Below are positions 50,396-57,789 of a stretch of 64,000 nucleotides of DNA, piece by piece. The notes under the pieces are model-generated. The model saw only the letters and a list, made by a program, of their open reading frames with translations, was not told where the DNA came from and ran no database searches. The DNA lies in the NCBI GenBank assembly GCA_900547105.1, contig URFL01000007.1, positions 1 to 64,000 of the forward strand, read 5' to 3'. Every line of letters starts with the position of its first letter. Position 1 is the stretch's first letter. Source of the DNA: an uncultured Oscillospiraceae bacterium (GTDB lineage Bacteria > Bacillota > Clostridia > Oscillospirales > Acutalibacteraceae). The position numbers were made by a program, and so were the translations under genes.

Positions 50396-50905
50396 TCAGC
50401 GACCAAAGCGTTCGATCAGCCCGCAGGCGATCTTGGCGCCGGCGTTGCCGGCCGGCTGGGTATGGAAATCGTCCGGCTGGCGGTGCAACACCACCGCTTT
50501 CCCCAGCACCTCGCTCACCGCAAAGCGGTCGGTCAACACCGCCATCCATGCCTGCCCGTTTTGCGTCGCAAATACCGGCGGCAAATCGCCCGCATGGCTC
50601 GGATGCGGGCAGTTTTCTGGATTAAAATGCCCGTCTGCCGCCTTGAACGGGTCTTGTGCATCGCCGGTGCAGGCGGTGCCGTTGTGGATGTGCAAGGCAA
50701 AAAACCGCTGCCCGCACGCGCCTTCTCCCACCGGCAAGCCCTCGAACCGGCTCACCAGCATGGTGTTGCGATCGTTCAGCGGATACAGCAGCACGCGTCC
50801 CCGAAGATGCGGGAACGCGTCTGACCCTTTGAGCAGCGCTTGCGCGGTTGGACGATGCGTAGCCAAAAATCGTGTAAAATTCAAATTATCGCCGGATGTA
50901 TTCAT
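50396..50905 (-). CDS. Cu/Zn superoxide dismutase-like protein, no signal peptide
   Basis: A 169-residue SodC-family protein. HIHNGTAC, DGHFNPENCPHPSHAGDLPPV and VVLHRQPDDFHTQPAGNAGAKIACG supply the copper and zinc ligands and the arginine/glycine-rich loop region. It lacks an export signal, unlike most bacterial SodC, a pattern seen in clostridial homologues whose activity is uncertain. GGAGGGGAT precedes ATG 50905. Confidence 0.85.
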   Translation of the reverse strand: MNTSGDNLNFTRFLATHRPTAQALLKGSDAFPHLRGRVLLYPLNDRNTMLVSRFEGLPVGEGACGQRFFALHIHNGTACTGDAQDPFKAADGHFNPENCPHPSHAGDLPPVFATQNGQAWMAVLTDRFAVSEVLGKAVVLHRQPDDFHTQPAGNAGAKIACGLIERFGR

Positions 50906-50958
50906 AGATTATCCCCTCCACTCTTCACCCTATGCGCGAAAGGGGAGAGATAGACCCG

Positions 50959-51687
50959 TTATATCACGCGTTCGATGTCCTGTTTCAGTCGGCGGATGAT
51001 CTTCTTTTCCAACCGGGATATGTACGATTGAGAAATGCCCAGCAGATCGGCTACCTCTTTTTGCGTGTGCTCGCGGTTGCCGCCAATGCCAAACCGTAGC
51101 TTCATAATGGTTTGCTCCCGCTCGTTCAGATGCGCCACACATTCCAGCAGCAGGTCGCGTTCGGCTTGCTGTTCGATTCCGCGATTGACCACATCCGGAT
51201 CACTGCCCAAAATATCCGACAACAGTAGCTCGTTGCCGTCCCAATCCACATTCAGCGGCTCTTCGATGGACATTTCGTTGCGCAGCTGCGTGTTTTTGCG
51301 CAAATACATCAAAATCTCGTTTTCGATGCAGCGGGAGGAATAGGTGGCAAGCTTGATTTTGCGCGAGGGGCAAAAGGTATTGACCGCTTTAATCAGCCCG
51401 ATGGTGCCGATGGAGATCAGATCCTCAATGCCCACCCCCGAGCTTTCAAACTTACGGGCAATGTATACCACCAGTCGCAGATTGTGGGTGATGAGCAGAT
51501 CGCGCGCTTTGGCATCTCCTTGTTCCACACGTGCCAGCGCCGCCGCTTCTTCTTCGGCGTTCAACGGCGGTGGCAGCACCGTGGCTCCATTGATATAATA
51601 CACCTCATCCGCCGCGCCGTACCACAGCTGCCGCAGCCATAACCGCAGACGGCGCAGCCATCCGCTACACCCGATATGCCGTTTCAT
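50959..51687 (-). CDS. sigE: RNA polymerase sporulation sigma factor SigE
   Basis: Mother-cell sigma factor. The N-terminal pro-sequence (WLRRLRLWLRQLWYG...YYINGATVLPPPL) is as expected for pro-SigE; LITHNLRLVVYIARKF, DLISIGTIGLIKA and KLATYSSRCIENEILM are region 2, and GISQSYISRLEKKIIRRL is region 4.2. Made inactive and cleaved by SpoIIGA, whose gene overlaps it by 23 bp upstream. AAGGGAGG site before ATG 51687. Confidence 0.96.
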   Translation of the reverse strand: MKRHIGCSGWLRRLRLWLRQLWYGAADEVYYINGATVLPPPLNAEEEAAALARVEQGDAKARDLLITHNLRLVVYIARKFESSGVGIEDLISIGTIGLIKAVNTFCPSRKIKLATYSSRCIENEILMYLRKNTQLRNEMSIEEPLNVDWDGNELLLSDILGSDPDVVNRGIEQQAERDLLLECVAHLNEREQTIMKLRFGIGGNREHTQKEVADLLGISQSYISRLEKKIIRRLKQDIERVI

Positions 51688-52591
51688 GCGTATACCTCCC
51701 TTGTGATGTCATCATCAGCTCCGCGATGTCGCTGCCGAACAGTGCCTGATATTCGCGGCTTTTAAGTTCACGACTGACCGCTACATACGCACCGCCGATG
51801 TCCACCGTTTTGGTGCCGTCCGACACGCTCATGTCGACCGGGCGAAACGCCGGCAAACAGCCATCGCCTCCCATGGTATGGATGGGAATCAGCCGCAACC
51901 GGCTTTTCAGCGCCGCGTGTGCCGACAGATCGTCTGGCTGCCCCTCCAGCAGTCGCTGCAGCGATTGCTGTAAATTCACAGGCAAGCATCCCGCCAGCTC
52001 GTGCCACTGCACGATCACCACCGGGCTGCCGGAAAACTGCTCGGTGACGTGGTGACCGGTATCGTACAGCGCATTCAGCTCCACCATACCGGCGCCGCCG
52101 TCGATGCGCAGCCGATACATCCGCTGCTGCGGCGCTTTTTTGCGGGTAATGCGGTCGTACAGCCGCAGCAGCAGGTAACTGATCACGCTGAACAGCATAA
52201 GCAACCCCGGCGGCACATCGTAATATACTACGCCGTTTGCGACGGTCATTCCCCGCGGCGAAAAGGCGGTCCAAAGCCCGAACGCCACCCCGGCAAACAC
52301 AACGGATACCACAAAGAACAACAAAAATTGCTTGGCAAACCGCGCCAGCCCGTTCCACGGGAACGCGACGCGCACCAGCGCAGCTGCCAGCACCAGTTTG
52401 ATTCCTAAAGAGGCGAGCGCGGGCAGAGGCGGCAAAAAGATCAGTGCCGCGCTGGCAGCACCGATTACTGCGCTGATGACCAACCGCCAGCGCTTGACCG
52501 GGATGTGCAGCAAATATGCCGTGGCTGACAGCAGCAAAAAGTCGATCAGTAAATTGACCGCCAACAAAACATCCAGATATATCACCGGCAT
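51665..52591 (-). CDS. spoIIGA: Sigma-E processing aspartic peptidase SpoIIGA
   Basis: A 308-residue protein. Five membrane helices over about residues 1-150 precede a cytosolic aspartic-protease-like domain with LNALYDTGHHV, where the Asp is catalytic, and a LIPIHTMGG segment. It removes the pro-sequence of SigE in the mother cell. Directly upstream of and overlapping sigE, the standard arrangement. Confidence 0.92.
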   Translation of the reverse strand: MPVIYLDVLLAVNLLIDFLLLSATAYLLHIPVKRWRLVISAVIGAASAALIFLPPLPALASLGIKLVLAAALVRVAFPWNGLARFAKQFLLFFVVSVVFAGVAFGLWTAFSPRGMTVANGVVYYDVPPGLLMLFSVISYLLLRLYDRITRKKAPQQRMYRLRIDGGAGMVELNALYDTGHHVTEQFSGSPVVIVQWHELAGCLPVNLQQSLQRLLEGQPDDLSAHAALKSRLRLIPIHTMGGDGCLPAFRPVDMSVSDGTKTVDIGGAYVAVSRELKSREYQALFGSDIAELMMTSQGRYTHETAYRV

Positions 52592-52773
52592 AATGGCACC
52601 CTCCCGTTTGTTTGTGAACCCATTATAGTCGGCGGCTTCAACGGAAAATGACGAAACAGCAACACCACCTCGCTTTTTTGTGAGGGCTTTATCGACAATT
52701 TCAACTTATTTTTTCACTGTGAGCTGCTTTCGGTTGGACAAAAAGTCGAAATTAAAAAATACCAATCAAGGTA

Positions 52774-52802
52774 TTGACATTTGTGCTGATCTTGGGTATA
52801 AT
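52774..52802 (+). promoter_or_regulatory. Promoter of tRNA-Lys
   Basis: TTGACA (52774-52779), 17-nt spacer, TATAAT (52797-52802): full consensus. Confidence 0.88.
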
Positions 52803-52828
52803 ACTTTAGCAATCTGCTGATGGCACAT

Positions 52829-52904
52829 GACTCATTAGCTCAGCTGGCAGAGCACCTGACTTTTAATCAGGGTGTCCGGAGTTCGAATCTCCGATGGGTC
52901 ACCA
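52829..52904 (+). tRNA. tRNA-Lys (anticodon TTT)
   Basis: A 76-nt cloverleaf: acceptor GACTCAT/ATGGGTC, anticodon arm CTGA-CTTTTAA-TCAG, T-loop TTCGAAT, encoded CCA. Confidence 0.95.
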
Positions 52905-52909
52905 AAAAC

Positions 52910-52936
52910 CGCTACTCTTTTGAGTAGCGTTTTTTT
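52910..52936 (+). terminator. Terminator after tRNA-Lys
   Basis: CGCTACTC-TTTT-GAGTAGCG stem followed by seven T. Confidence 0.85.
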
Positions 52937-53028
52937 CTTGCCTTTAAGACCGATGCGACCACAGCGCAGCCTTCAAAATACTGCGCGATTTCAAATAGTT
53001 ACAATTTCGAAATATGTCGTTTTTTCTA

Positions 53029-53057
53029 TTGAATTAAGAGAACCTGTATGCTACAAT
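53029..53057 (+). promoter_or_regulatory. Promoter of the MBOAT operon
   Basis: TTGAAT (53029-53034), 17-nt spacer, TACAAT (53052-53057). Transcription would start near 53064, leaving about 170 nt of leader. Confidence 0.65.
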
Positions 53058-53061
53058 GAAA

Positions 53062-53186
53062 ACGTTCGCGAGAAGGCGAGAAGGACAGCCACAAGGCTGT
53101 AAAGCGAAACGCCTTTCCACTTGCAGTGGTGCGTTTTTTTGATGCAAACACCCCAGGGCTGTTCCCAGCGCTGTCGGGTGTTTTCT
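53062..53186 (+). promoter_or_regulatory. Structured leader with competing hairpins (candidate attenuator/riboswitch)
   Basis: AAGGCG (53073-53078) can pair with CGCCTT (53110-53115), enclosing hairpin ACAGCC-ACAA-GGCTGT (53085-53100). Alternatively AAACGC (53107-53112) pairs with GCGTTT (53131-53136) around CCACT-TGC-AGTGG, followed by T residues: an intrinsic terminator. The two folds share 53110-53112, so they exclude each other. A second terminator-like hairpin AACACCC/GGGTGTT (53147-53182) follows. I cannot match it to a named riboswitch class. A short sRNA is an alternative. Confidence 0.5.
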
Positions 53187-53235
53187 TTGCCCTTGCCGCC
53201 ATGCGGTGTAATTTTTTGCTGCCGGAGTTGAAGAC

Positions 53236-54675
53236 ATGGTTTTTTCCAGTTTGCTGTTTGTCTATCTGTTTTTGCCGCTGTGCATTTTGGTGTACAAGCT
53301 GACAGATGGCTTGGACAATAAAAATACGGTTCTGATCATTTTTTCACTGATTTTTTATTCGTGGACAGGACCGAAATACTTGCTGCTGCTGCTGGCGATG
53401 GTGTTCATCAACTGGATGGCAGGTTTGCTGATGGCGGGGGGCAAGCGCTATCCTGCCCGCCGCAAAGCGGGGCTGTGGCTGGCGCTTATCGGCAGCCTCG
53501 GGCTGCTCGGCTTTTTCAAATACACCGGCTTTTTCCTCGGCACGCTGCAATCGCTCACCGGTTTTCCCGGCAAGGTGCCGGAAATCGTGTTGCCGATTGG
53601 TATTTCGTTCTACACCTTCCAGCTGCTGTCTTACAGCTTGGATGTGTACCGTGGGGATGTGCGGGCGCAGCGCTCGTATAAAGTGCTGTTGCTGTATGCC
53701 AGCCTGTTCCACCAATGTATTGCCGGCCCGATCGTGCGGTACCGCGATGTGGAAAACGAGATTTTGGGGCGGCGTGTGTCCTTGCGCGACACATCGGAGG
53801 GCATCAACCGTTTCACCGTCGGTTTAGCGAAAAAGACGCTGCTGGCCAACACCTGCGCCACCGTGGCGGATCGCCTGATTCCGGAGGGTACGGCGCTGGA
53901 CAAGCTGCCGGCGCTGGCGCTATGGGTCGGAATGCTGATGTATATGTTCCAGATTTATCTGGATTTTTCCGCTTATTCGGATATGGCCATCGGTATGGGC
54001 AAAATGGTCGGGTTCCATTATCGCGAGAACTTCGATTATCCGTATATGTCCCGGTCGGTATCGGAATTCTGGCGCCGGTGGCACATTTCGCTGGGCTCCT
54101 TCTTCCGCGACTATGTGTATATCCCGCTGGGCGGCAACCGCAAGGGCGAAGGGCGCACCATTGTTAACTTGTTTGTGGTGTGGGCGCTGACCGGTCTGTG
54201 GCACGGCGCCAGCTGGAACTTTGTGCTGTGGGGACTGTATTTCTTCGTGTTCATTGCGCTGGAAAAACTGTTCCTGCGCAAACCGCTTGAGAATATGCCG
54301 GCGTTCTTCTCCCACCTGTATTTGCTTGTGGTGGTGTTCTTCGGCTGGATCTTGTTCAAATTCCAAGATCTTTCGCAGGGCTTCACCCTGTTCAAAGGTC
54401 TGTTCGGCTTAAACGGCAACGCGTTGTTGACCGGTGAGACGCGCACGGTTTTGCTCAACTATGTGTTCTTTATTGTGCTGGCGATCGTGGCGGTGACACC
54501 GCTCGGCAAAACGCTGATGCAAAAATTTGAGCAAAAGGCGCAGGACGGCTCCAGCATGGCGTTGCTGCGGGTGGACGGCATTGTGCGCATCGTTTTGCCG
54601 CTGCTGTTGTTGTTGCTCTCTACCATGGCGTTGGTCGGCAACAGCTACAACCCGTTTTTGTACTTCCAATTCTGA
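53236..54675 (+). CDS. MBOAT family O-acyltransferase (AlgI/PatA-like)
   Basis: A 479-residue polytopic membrane protein. LPIGISFYTFQLLSY, YASLFHQCIAGPIVRYRD and SEFWRRWHISLGSFFRDYVYIPLGG are the family blocks; ALTGLWHGASWNF contains the putative catalytic His. It would move acetyl groups across the membrane for O-acetylation of a polysaccharide or peptidoglycan, together with the DHHW protein encoded 20 bp downstream. GCCGGAGTTG before the start. Expression may depend on the leader at 53062-53186. Confidence 0.92.
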   Translation: MVFSSLLFVYLFLPLCILVYKLTDGLDNKNTVLIIFSLIFYSWTGPKYLLLLLAMVFINWMAGLLMAGGKRYPARRKAGLWLALIGSLGLLGFFKYTGFFLGTLQSLTGFPGKVPEIVLPIGISFYTFQLLSYSLDVYRGDVRAQRSYKVLLLYASLFHQCIAGPIVRYRDVENEILGRRVSLRDTSEGINRFTVGLAKKTLLANTCATVADRLIPEGTALDKLPALALWVGMLMYMFQIYLDFSAYSDMAIGMGKMVGFHYRENFDYPYMSRSVSEFWRRWHISLGSFFRDYVYIPLGGNRKGEGRTIVNLFVVWALTGLWHGASWNFVLWGLYFFVFIALEKLFLRKPLENMPAFFSHLYLLVVVFFGWILFKFQDLSQGFTLFKGLFGLNGNALLTGETRTVLLNYVFFIVLAIVAVTPLGKTLMQKFEQKAQDGSSMALLRVDGIVRIVLPLLLLLLSTMALVGNSYNPFLYFQF

Positions 54676-54695
54676 TCGAAAGGGGATGACCCATT

Positions 54696-56057
54696 GTGCG
54701 TGAGCAAACTATCAACCATCGCAAGCAATTGCGCAAATATCGCCAGCTGCAAGTGGCGGTGTTCTTTGTGGCACTGTATGTTCTGGCGATCGTGGGGCTG
54801 ATGATTCCCCTGCGTCCCACCCGGTCGGAAAACGAAAAACGCGATTTGACGGCGTTTCCCACCTTTACGCTGGCGTCGTTTTGGGATGGCTCGTTTTTCA
54901 AGGGTATTGACCTGTGGTTTTCGGATACCTTTCCGTTTCGCGAAACGCTGATTTCGTGGAACTCCGACTTGTGGCAGCTGAGCGGCATCCACACCAATGT
55001 GGTGCACGGTGAGGTGAAGCAGGGGGACGAGATCCCGACGGTGGATGTTCACAAAACCGGTTCGTCCACCACCGCTACCACCACGCAAACTACCCGCACA
55101 ACCACCACCACGACCGCCAAGACCGATGGGGGCGATACCCCGGCGGAAAAAGGCGAAAAGGCTGGTCCGATTTTGCAAGTCGGCAACAAGGGATACGAAT
55201 ACTACACCTTTGTGCGCGGCGAATCCGACCGCTATATCCAGCTGATGAATCAAGTGGGGGACAAGCTGGCGGGAACGGCGCAAATGTACGACATTGTGGT
55301 GCCCAACAGCATGGGCGTCATGCTGTCGGATGAATACAAAAAGCGCGAGGGCGTGACCACCAGCGATCAACGCGCCGCCATTCAGTATATGGCCGGCAGC
55401 ATCACCAGCAAAAATGTCAAATCGGTGGAGATTTTCGATGCGCTGCGTGAGCATTGGAAAGACTACATCTATTTCCGCACCGACCACCACTGGACAGCCA
55501 CCGGCGCGTACTACGCTTATGAGCAATTTGCCAAGGTCAAGGGCTTCACACCCGAACCGCTGGACGGCTTTGAAAAGCACGAATACAAAGGGTTCCTCGG
55601 CACCTTCTACGCCGGTACCAACCAATCTTCGGCGATGGCAAAAACGCCGGATACGGTGGTGACCTACACCCCCAAGGCGACCAATTCGATGCAGTTCACC
55701 CAAAGGGACGGCCAGGTTGTGAACTGGAACATTGTGATGGATGTATCGGATTACGCCGCCTCCGGCAAATACAGCGCCTTCATCGGCGGCGACCAGCCGT
55801 ATGCCGTTATTCACAACCCGCTGCTCAACGATGGTTCTTCCTGTGTAGTGGTCAAGGAGTCTTATGGCAACGCGTTTGTGCCGTTCCTAGTGGATCATTA
55901 CCAAACGGTGCATGTGATCGACTACCGCTATTACGAAAAGAATCTGATCGACTTTGTGAAAAAGAACAAGGTGCAGGATGTGATCTTCATCAATAACATC
56001 ATGGCCACCTCGACTGGCTCTCGCATTGACGATATGTATAGCTTGGCTGGATTATAA
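54696..56057 (+). CDS. DHHW/AlgJ-like extracytoplasmic acetyltransferase
   Basis: A 453-residue protein with one N-terminal membrane helix (VAVFFVALYVLAIVGLMI), a Thr-rich linker near residues 123-142 and an SGNH-like domain with FRTDHHWTATGAYYAYE, the DHHW motif. It likely accepts acetyl groups from the MBOAT partner and places them on an exported glycan. The GTG start at 54696 follows AAAGGGGATG. Terminator follows at 56069. Confidence 0.88.
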   Translation: MREQTINHRKQLRKYRQLQVAVFFVALYVLAIVGLMIPLRPTRSENEKRDLTAFPTFTLASFWDGSFFKGIDLWFSDTFPFRETLISWNSDLWQLSGIHTNVVHGEVKQGDEIPTVDVHKTGSSTTATTTQTTRTTTTTTAKTDGGDTPAEKGEKAGPILQVGNKGYEYYTFVRGESDRYIQLMNQVGDKLAGTAQMYDIVVPNSMGVMLSDEYKKREGVTTSDQRAAIQYMAGSITSKNVKSVEIFDALREHWKDYIYFRTDHHWTATGAYYAYEQFAKVKGFTPEPLDGFEKHEYKGFLGTFYAGTNQSSAMAKTPDTVVTYTPKATNSMQFTQRDGQVVNWNIVMDVSDYAASGKYSAFIGGDQPYAVIHNPLLNDGSSCVVVKESYGNAFVPFLVDHYQTVHVIDYRYYEKNLIDFVKKNKVQDVIFINNIMATSTGSRIDDMYSLAGL

Positions 56058-56068
56058 TACCGCATAGC

Positions 56069-56108
56069 AACGCCCCCGCCGCTCGTTTGGAGCAGCGGGG
56101 GCGTTTTT
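56069..56108 (+). terminator. Terminator after the DHHW gene
   Basis: AACGCCCCCGC pairs with GCGGGGGCGTT and is followed by T residues. Confidence 0.85.
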
Positions 56109-56116
56109 GGTATGGG

Positions 56117-56587
56117 TTAATGGTTCGGTATCCGGTCGTACCACCCGCGCAGCACTTCCTGCACCGTCACGGTTTTGTCGGCGACGCACACGACCCATCC
56201 CTCCAGCGAGCGGGGGATGCACCGAAAGGTCAGCGGCCACATATGCGAATAGATGATTTCGGTGACCTCGTCTGGCTGGTGCAGCAGCGCAGCGGCGTTT
56301 TGCCGCGCAATGCGCGGATGCCGCAAGCCGTGCAGCTTCACATGCCCCTTGTGATGCCAGTCGTACAAATAAAAATCGTGCAAAAAGGCGCCCAGCACCA
56401 GCGTGCGCCGGTTTACCGGCAAATGCAGAAGCTTGACCAGCGCATAGGACAGCAGCGCCACGCTCAGGCAATGGTCAAAGGTGCTGATGTTGCCGTGCTG
56501 CACAAACTGACGCATCCGCTGCACCTCGACTCGTCCCAACAGGTCTTGCAATATGCACGCCACCTGTGGGTAATATCGCTCTTTCAA
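56117..56587 (-). CDS. HD domain phosphohydrolase-like protein
   Basis: A 156-residue HD-domain protein. TFDHCLSVALLSY, LVLGAFLHDFYLYDWH (the HD pair) and AALLHQPDEVTEIIYSHMW fit the metal-binding HD fold. Such proteins hydrolyse nucleotides or similar phosphates; no substrate can be named. Transcribed alone. Confidence 0.8.
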   Translation of the reverse strand: MKERYYPQVACILQDLLGRVEVQRMRQFVQHGNISTFDHCLSVALLSYALVKLLHLPVNRRTLVLGAFLHDFYLYDWHHKGHVKLHGLRHPRIARQNAAALLHQPDEVTEIIYSHMWPLTFRCIPRSLEGWVVCVADKTVTVQEVLRGWYDRIPNH

Positions 56588-56669
56588 TGACCGGCCCCCA
56601 TCCGCGTGAAAGTGTTAGCTGATATAGTATACCTTATATTTTCGTCTCGCACAAGGCGAAAACCATCGA

Positions 56670-56715
56670 AAAACCGACAAGCAAACAAGCTCCGCTTGCT
56701 CGCTTGTCGGTTTTA
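56670..56715 (-). terminator. Terminator of the flavin reductase gene
   Basis: Read on the minus strand, AAAACCGACAAGC pairs with GCTTGTCGGTTTT and ends in T, directly after the stop at 56727. Confidence 0.7.
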
Positions 56716-56726
56716 TCGAAGACCAA

Positions 56727-57287
56727 TTACTTCAGCGCATTGCCGGCTTTGAACGCATCACCCACGACCGTGCCCAGCGCGACATAGGTGTTGTTGAACG
56801 GGTCAAAGGTGATGGGCTGCGCTTTGGCGACATCCACCTGCCCCTGCTCGTTCAGCACCCGCTCGTCCACGCTGACATTGACGATCTCGCCGACCAGACG
56901 GCAGGTGCCTTTGTCATAGCTCTTGACCCGGCACTCCACCGCGATCGGCAGCTCTTCGATCAGCGGCGCATCCACAAACTCGGATTTCACCGCGTGGAAC
57001 CCGGCTTTTTCAAATTTGTTCGCCACCGTGTTCGCGGACACAATACCCACATAATCGCAGGCGGCCATATGCGCCACATCTGCCATGCTGACGGTGAACG
57101 CCTGACGCGCCAAAAAGTTTTTGGTGGTTTTGTGTCCGGCGCTGATGCAAAGCGACAGCTCGTTGCCCTCGCTGATGCCGCCCCACGCGGCGTTCATCAC
57201 ATCGGGAGTGCCGTCCTCGCCATAGGTGGCGAGCATAAACACCGGCTGGGGATAGGTGTAGGGTTTAGCTCCAAAATTCTTTCTCAT
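56727..57287 (-). CDS. Flavin reductase family protein
   Basis: A 186-residue FMN-binding split-barrel protein. TYGEDGTPDVMNAAWGG, LSLCISAGHKTTKNFL and FTVSMADV are typical; VGEIVNVSVDE lies in the C-terminal half. It would reduce flavin or carry out flavin-dependent reduction in the cytosol. Encoded just downstream of a MerR regulator on the same strand, so it may be a target of it. Confidence 0.87.
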   Translation of the reverse strand: MRKNFGAKPYTYPQPVFMLATYGEDGTPDVMNAAWGGISEGNELSLCISAGHKTTKNFLARQAFTVSMADVAHMAACDYVGIVSANTVANKFEKAGFHAVKSEFVDAPLIEELPIAVECRVKSYDKGTCRLVGEIVNVSVDERVLNEQGQVDVAKAQPITFDPFNNTYVALGTVVGDAFKAGNALK

Positions 57288-57319
57288 AACGATCGTTCCT
57301 CCTTATCATGTCGGGGTGG

Positions 57320-57721
57320 TCAGTCGCCACACTCGTTTTGACAATCCTTGTCCCACGATAGCTTGCCCGTTTTCACAGCGGTTTCGTATCGTGCAATTTT
57401 GTAATTCAGCCGATCCAGCGTGCGCTCGATCTGCTCCTTTTGCTCCAGCAGCGTTTCGCGCTGTTCCTGCAGCAGCTGCAGCCGCGCCTGAAAAGTGGAA
57501 TCGCCCATTTGGAACAACCGCACATATTCGATGATTGCTTCGATCGGCAGCCCGGCGCTGCGCATACACACCACCAGCTCCACCCAACGGAGATCCTCTT
57601 CGCCGTAATCGCGAATGCCGCCGGCTGTGCGCGGCACCGGCGGAATCATGCCCACGCGCTCGTAATAGCGCAGTGTGTCGCCGGAAATGCCGTATTTTTC
57701 GCCCACTTCTTTAATGGTCAT
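57320..57721 (-). CDS. MerR family transcriptional regulator
   Basis: A 133-residue regulator. An N-terminal winged helix (TIKEVGEKYGISGDTLRYYERVGMIPPV) is followed by the dimerisation coiled coil (about residues 80-118). Two cysteines close the protein (CQNEC), but the set of Cys typical of metal sensors is lacking. Resembles AdhR-type regulators responding to aldehydes or redox stress. The flavin reductase gene follows by 32 bp. Confidence 0.88.
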   Translation of the reverse strand: MTIKEVGEKYGISGDTLRYYERVGMIPPVPRTAGGIRDYGEEDLRWVELVVCMRSAGLPIEAIIEYVRLFQMGDSTFQARLQLLQEQRETLLEQKEQIERTLDRLNYKIARYETAVKTGKLSWDKDCQNECGD

Positions 57722-57789
57722 CGGCTACCGCCTCCTTATAAAGCCCATTATACAACTTAGAGCGAACTCCAAGTCAAGCCTTTTTTTGC

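Noticed and set aside
53062..53186. c-di-GMP (GEMM-I), cobalamin or SAM riboswitch upstream of the MBOAT gene
   Set aside because: The hallmark conserved sequences of these classes are absent, so I report only an unclassified structured leader.
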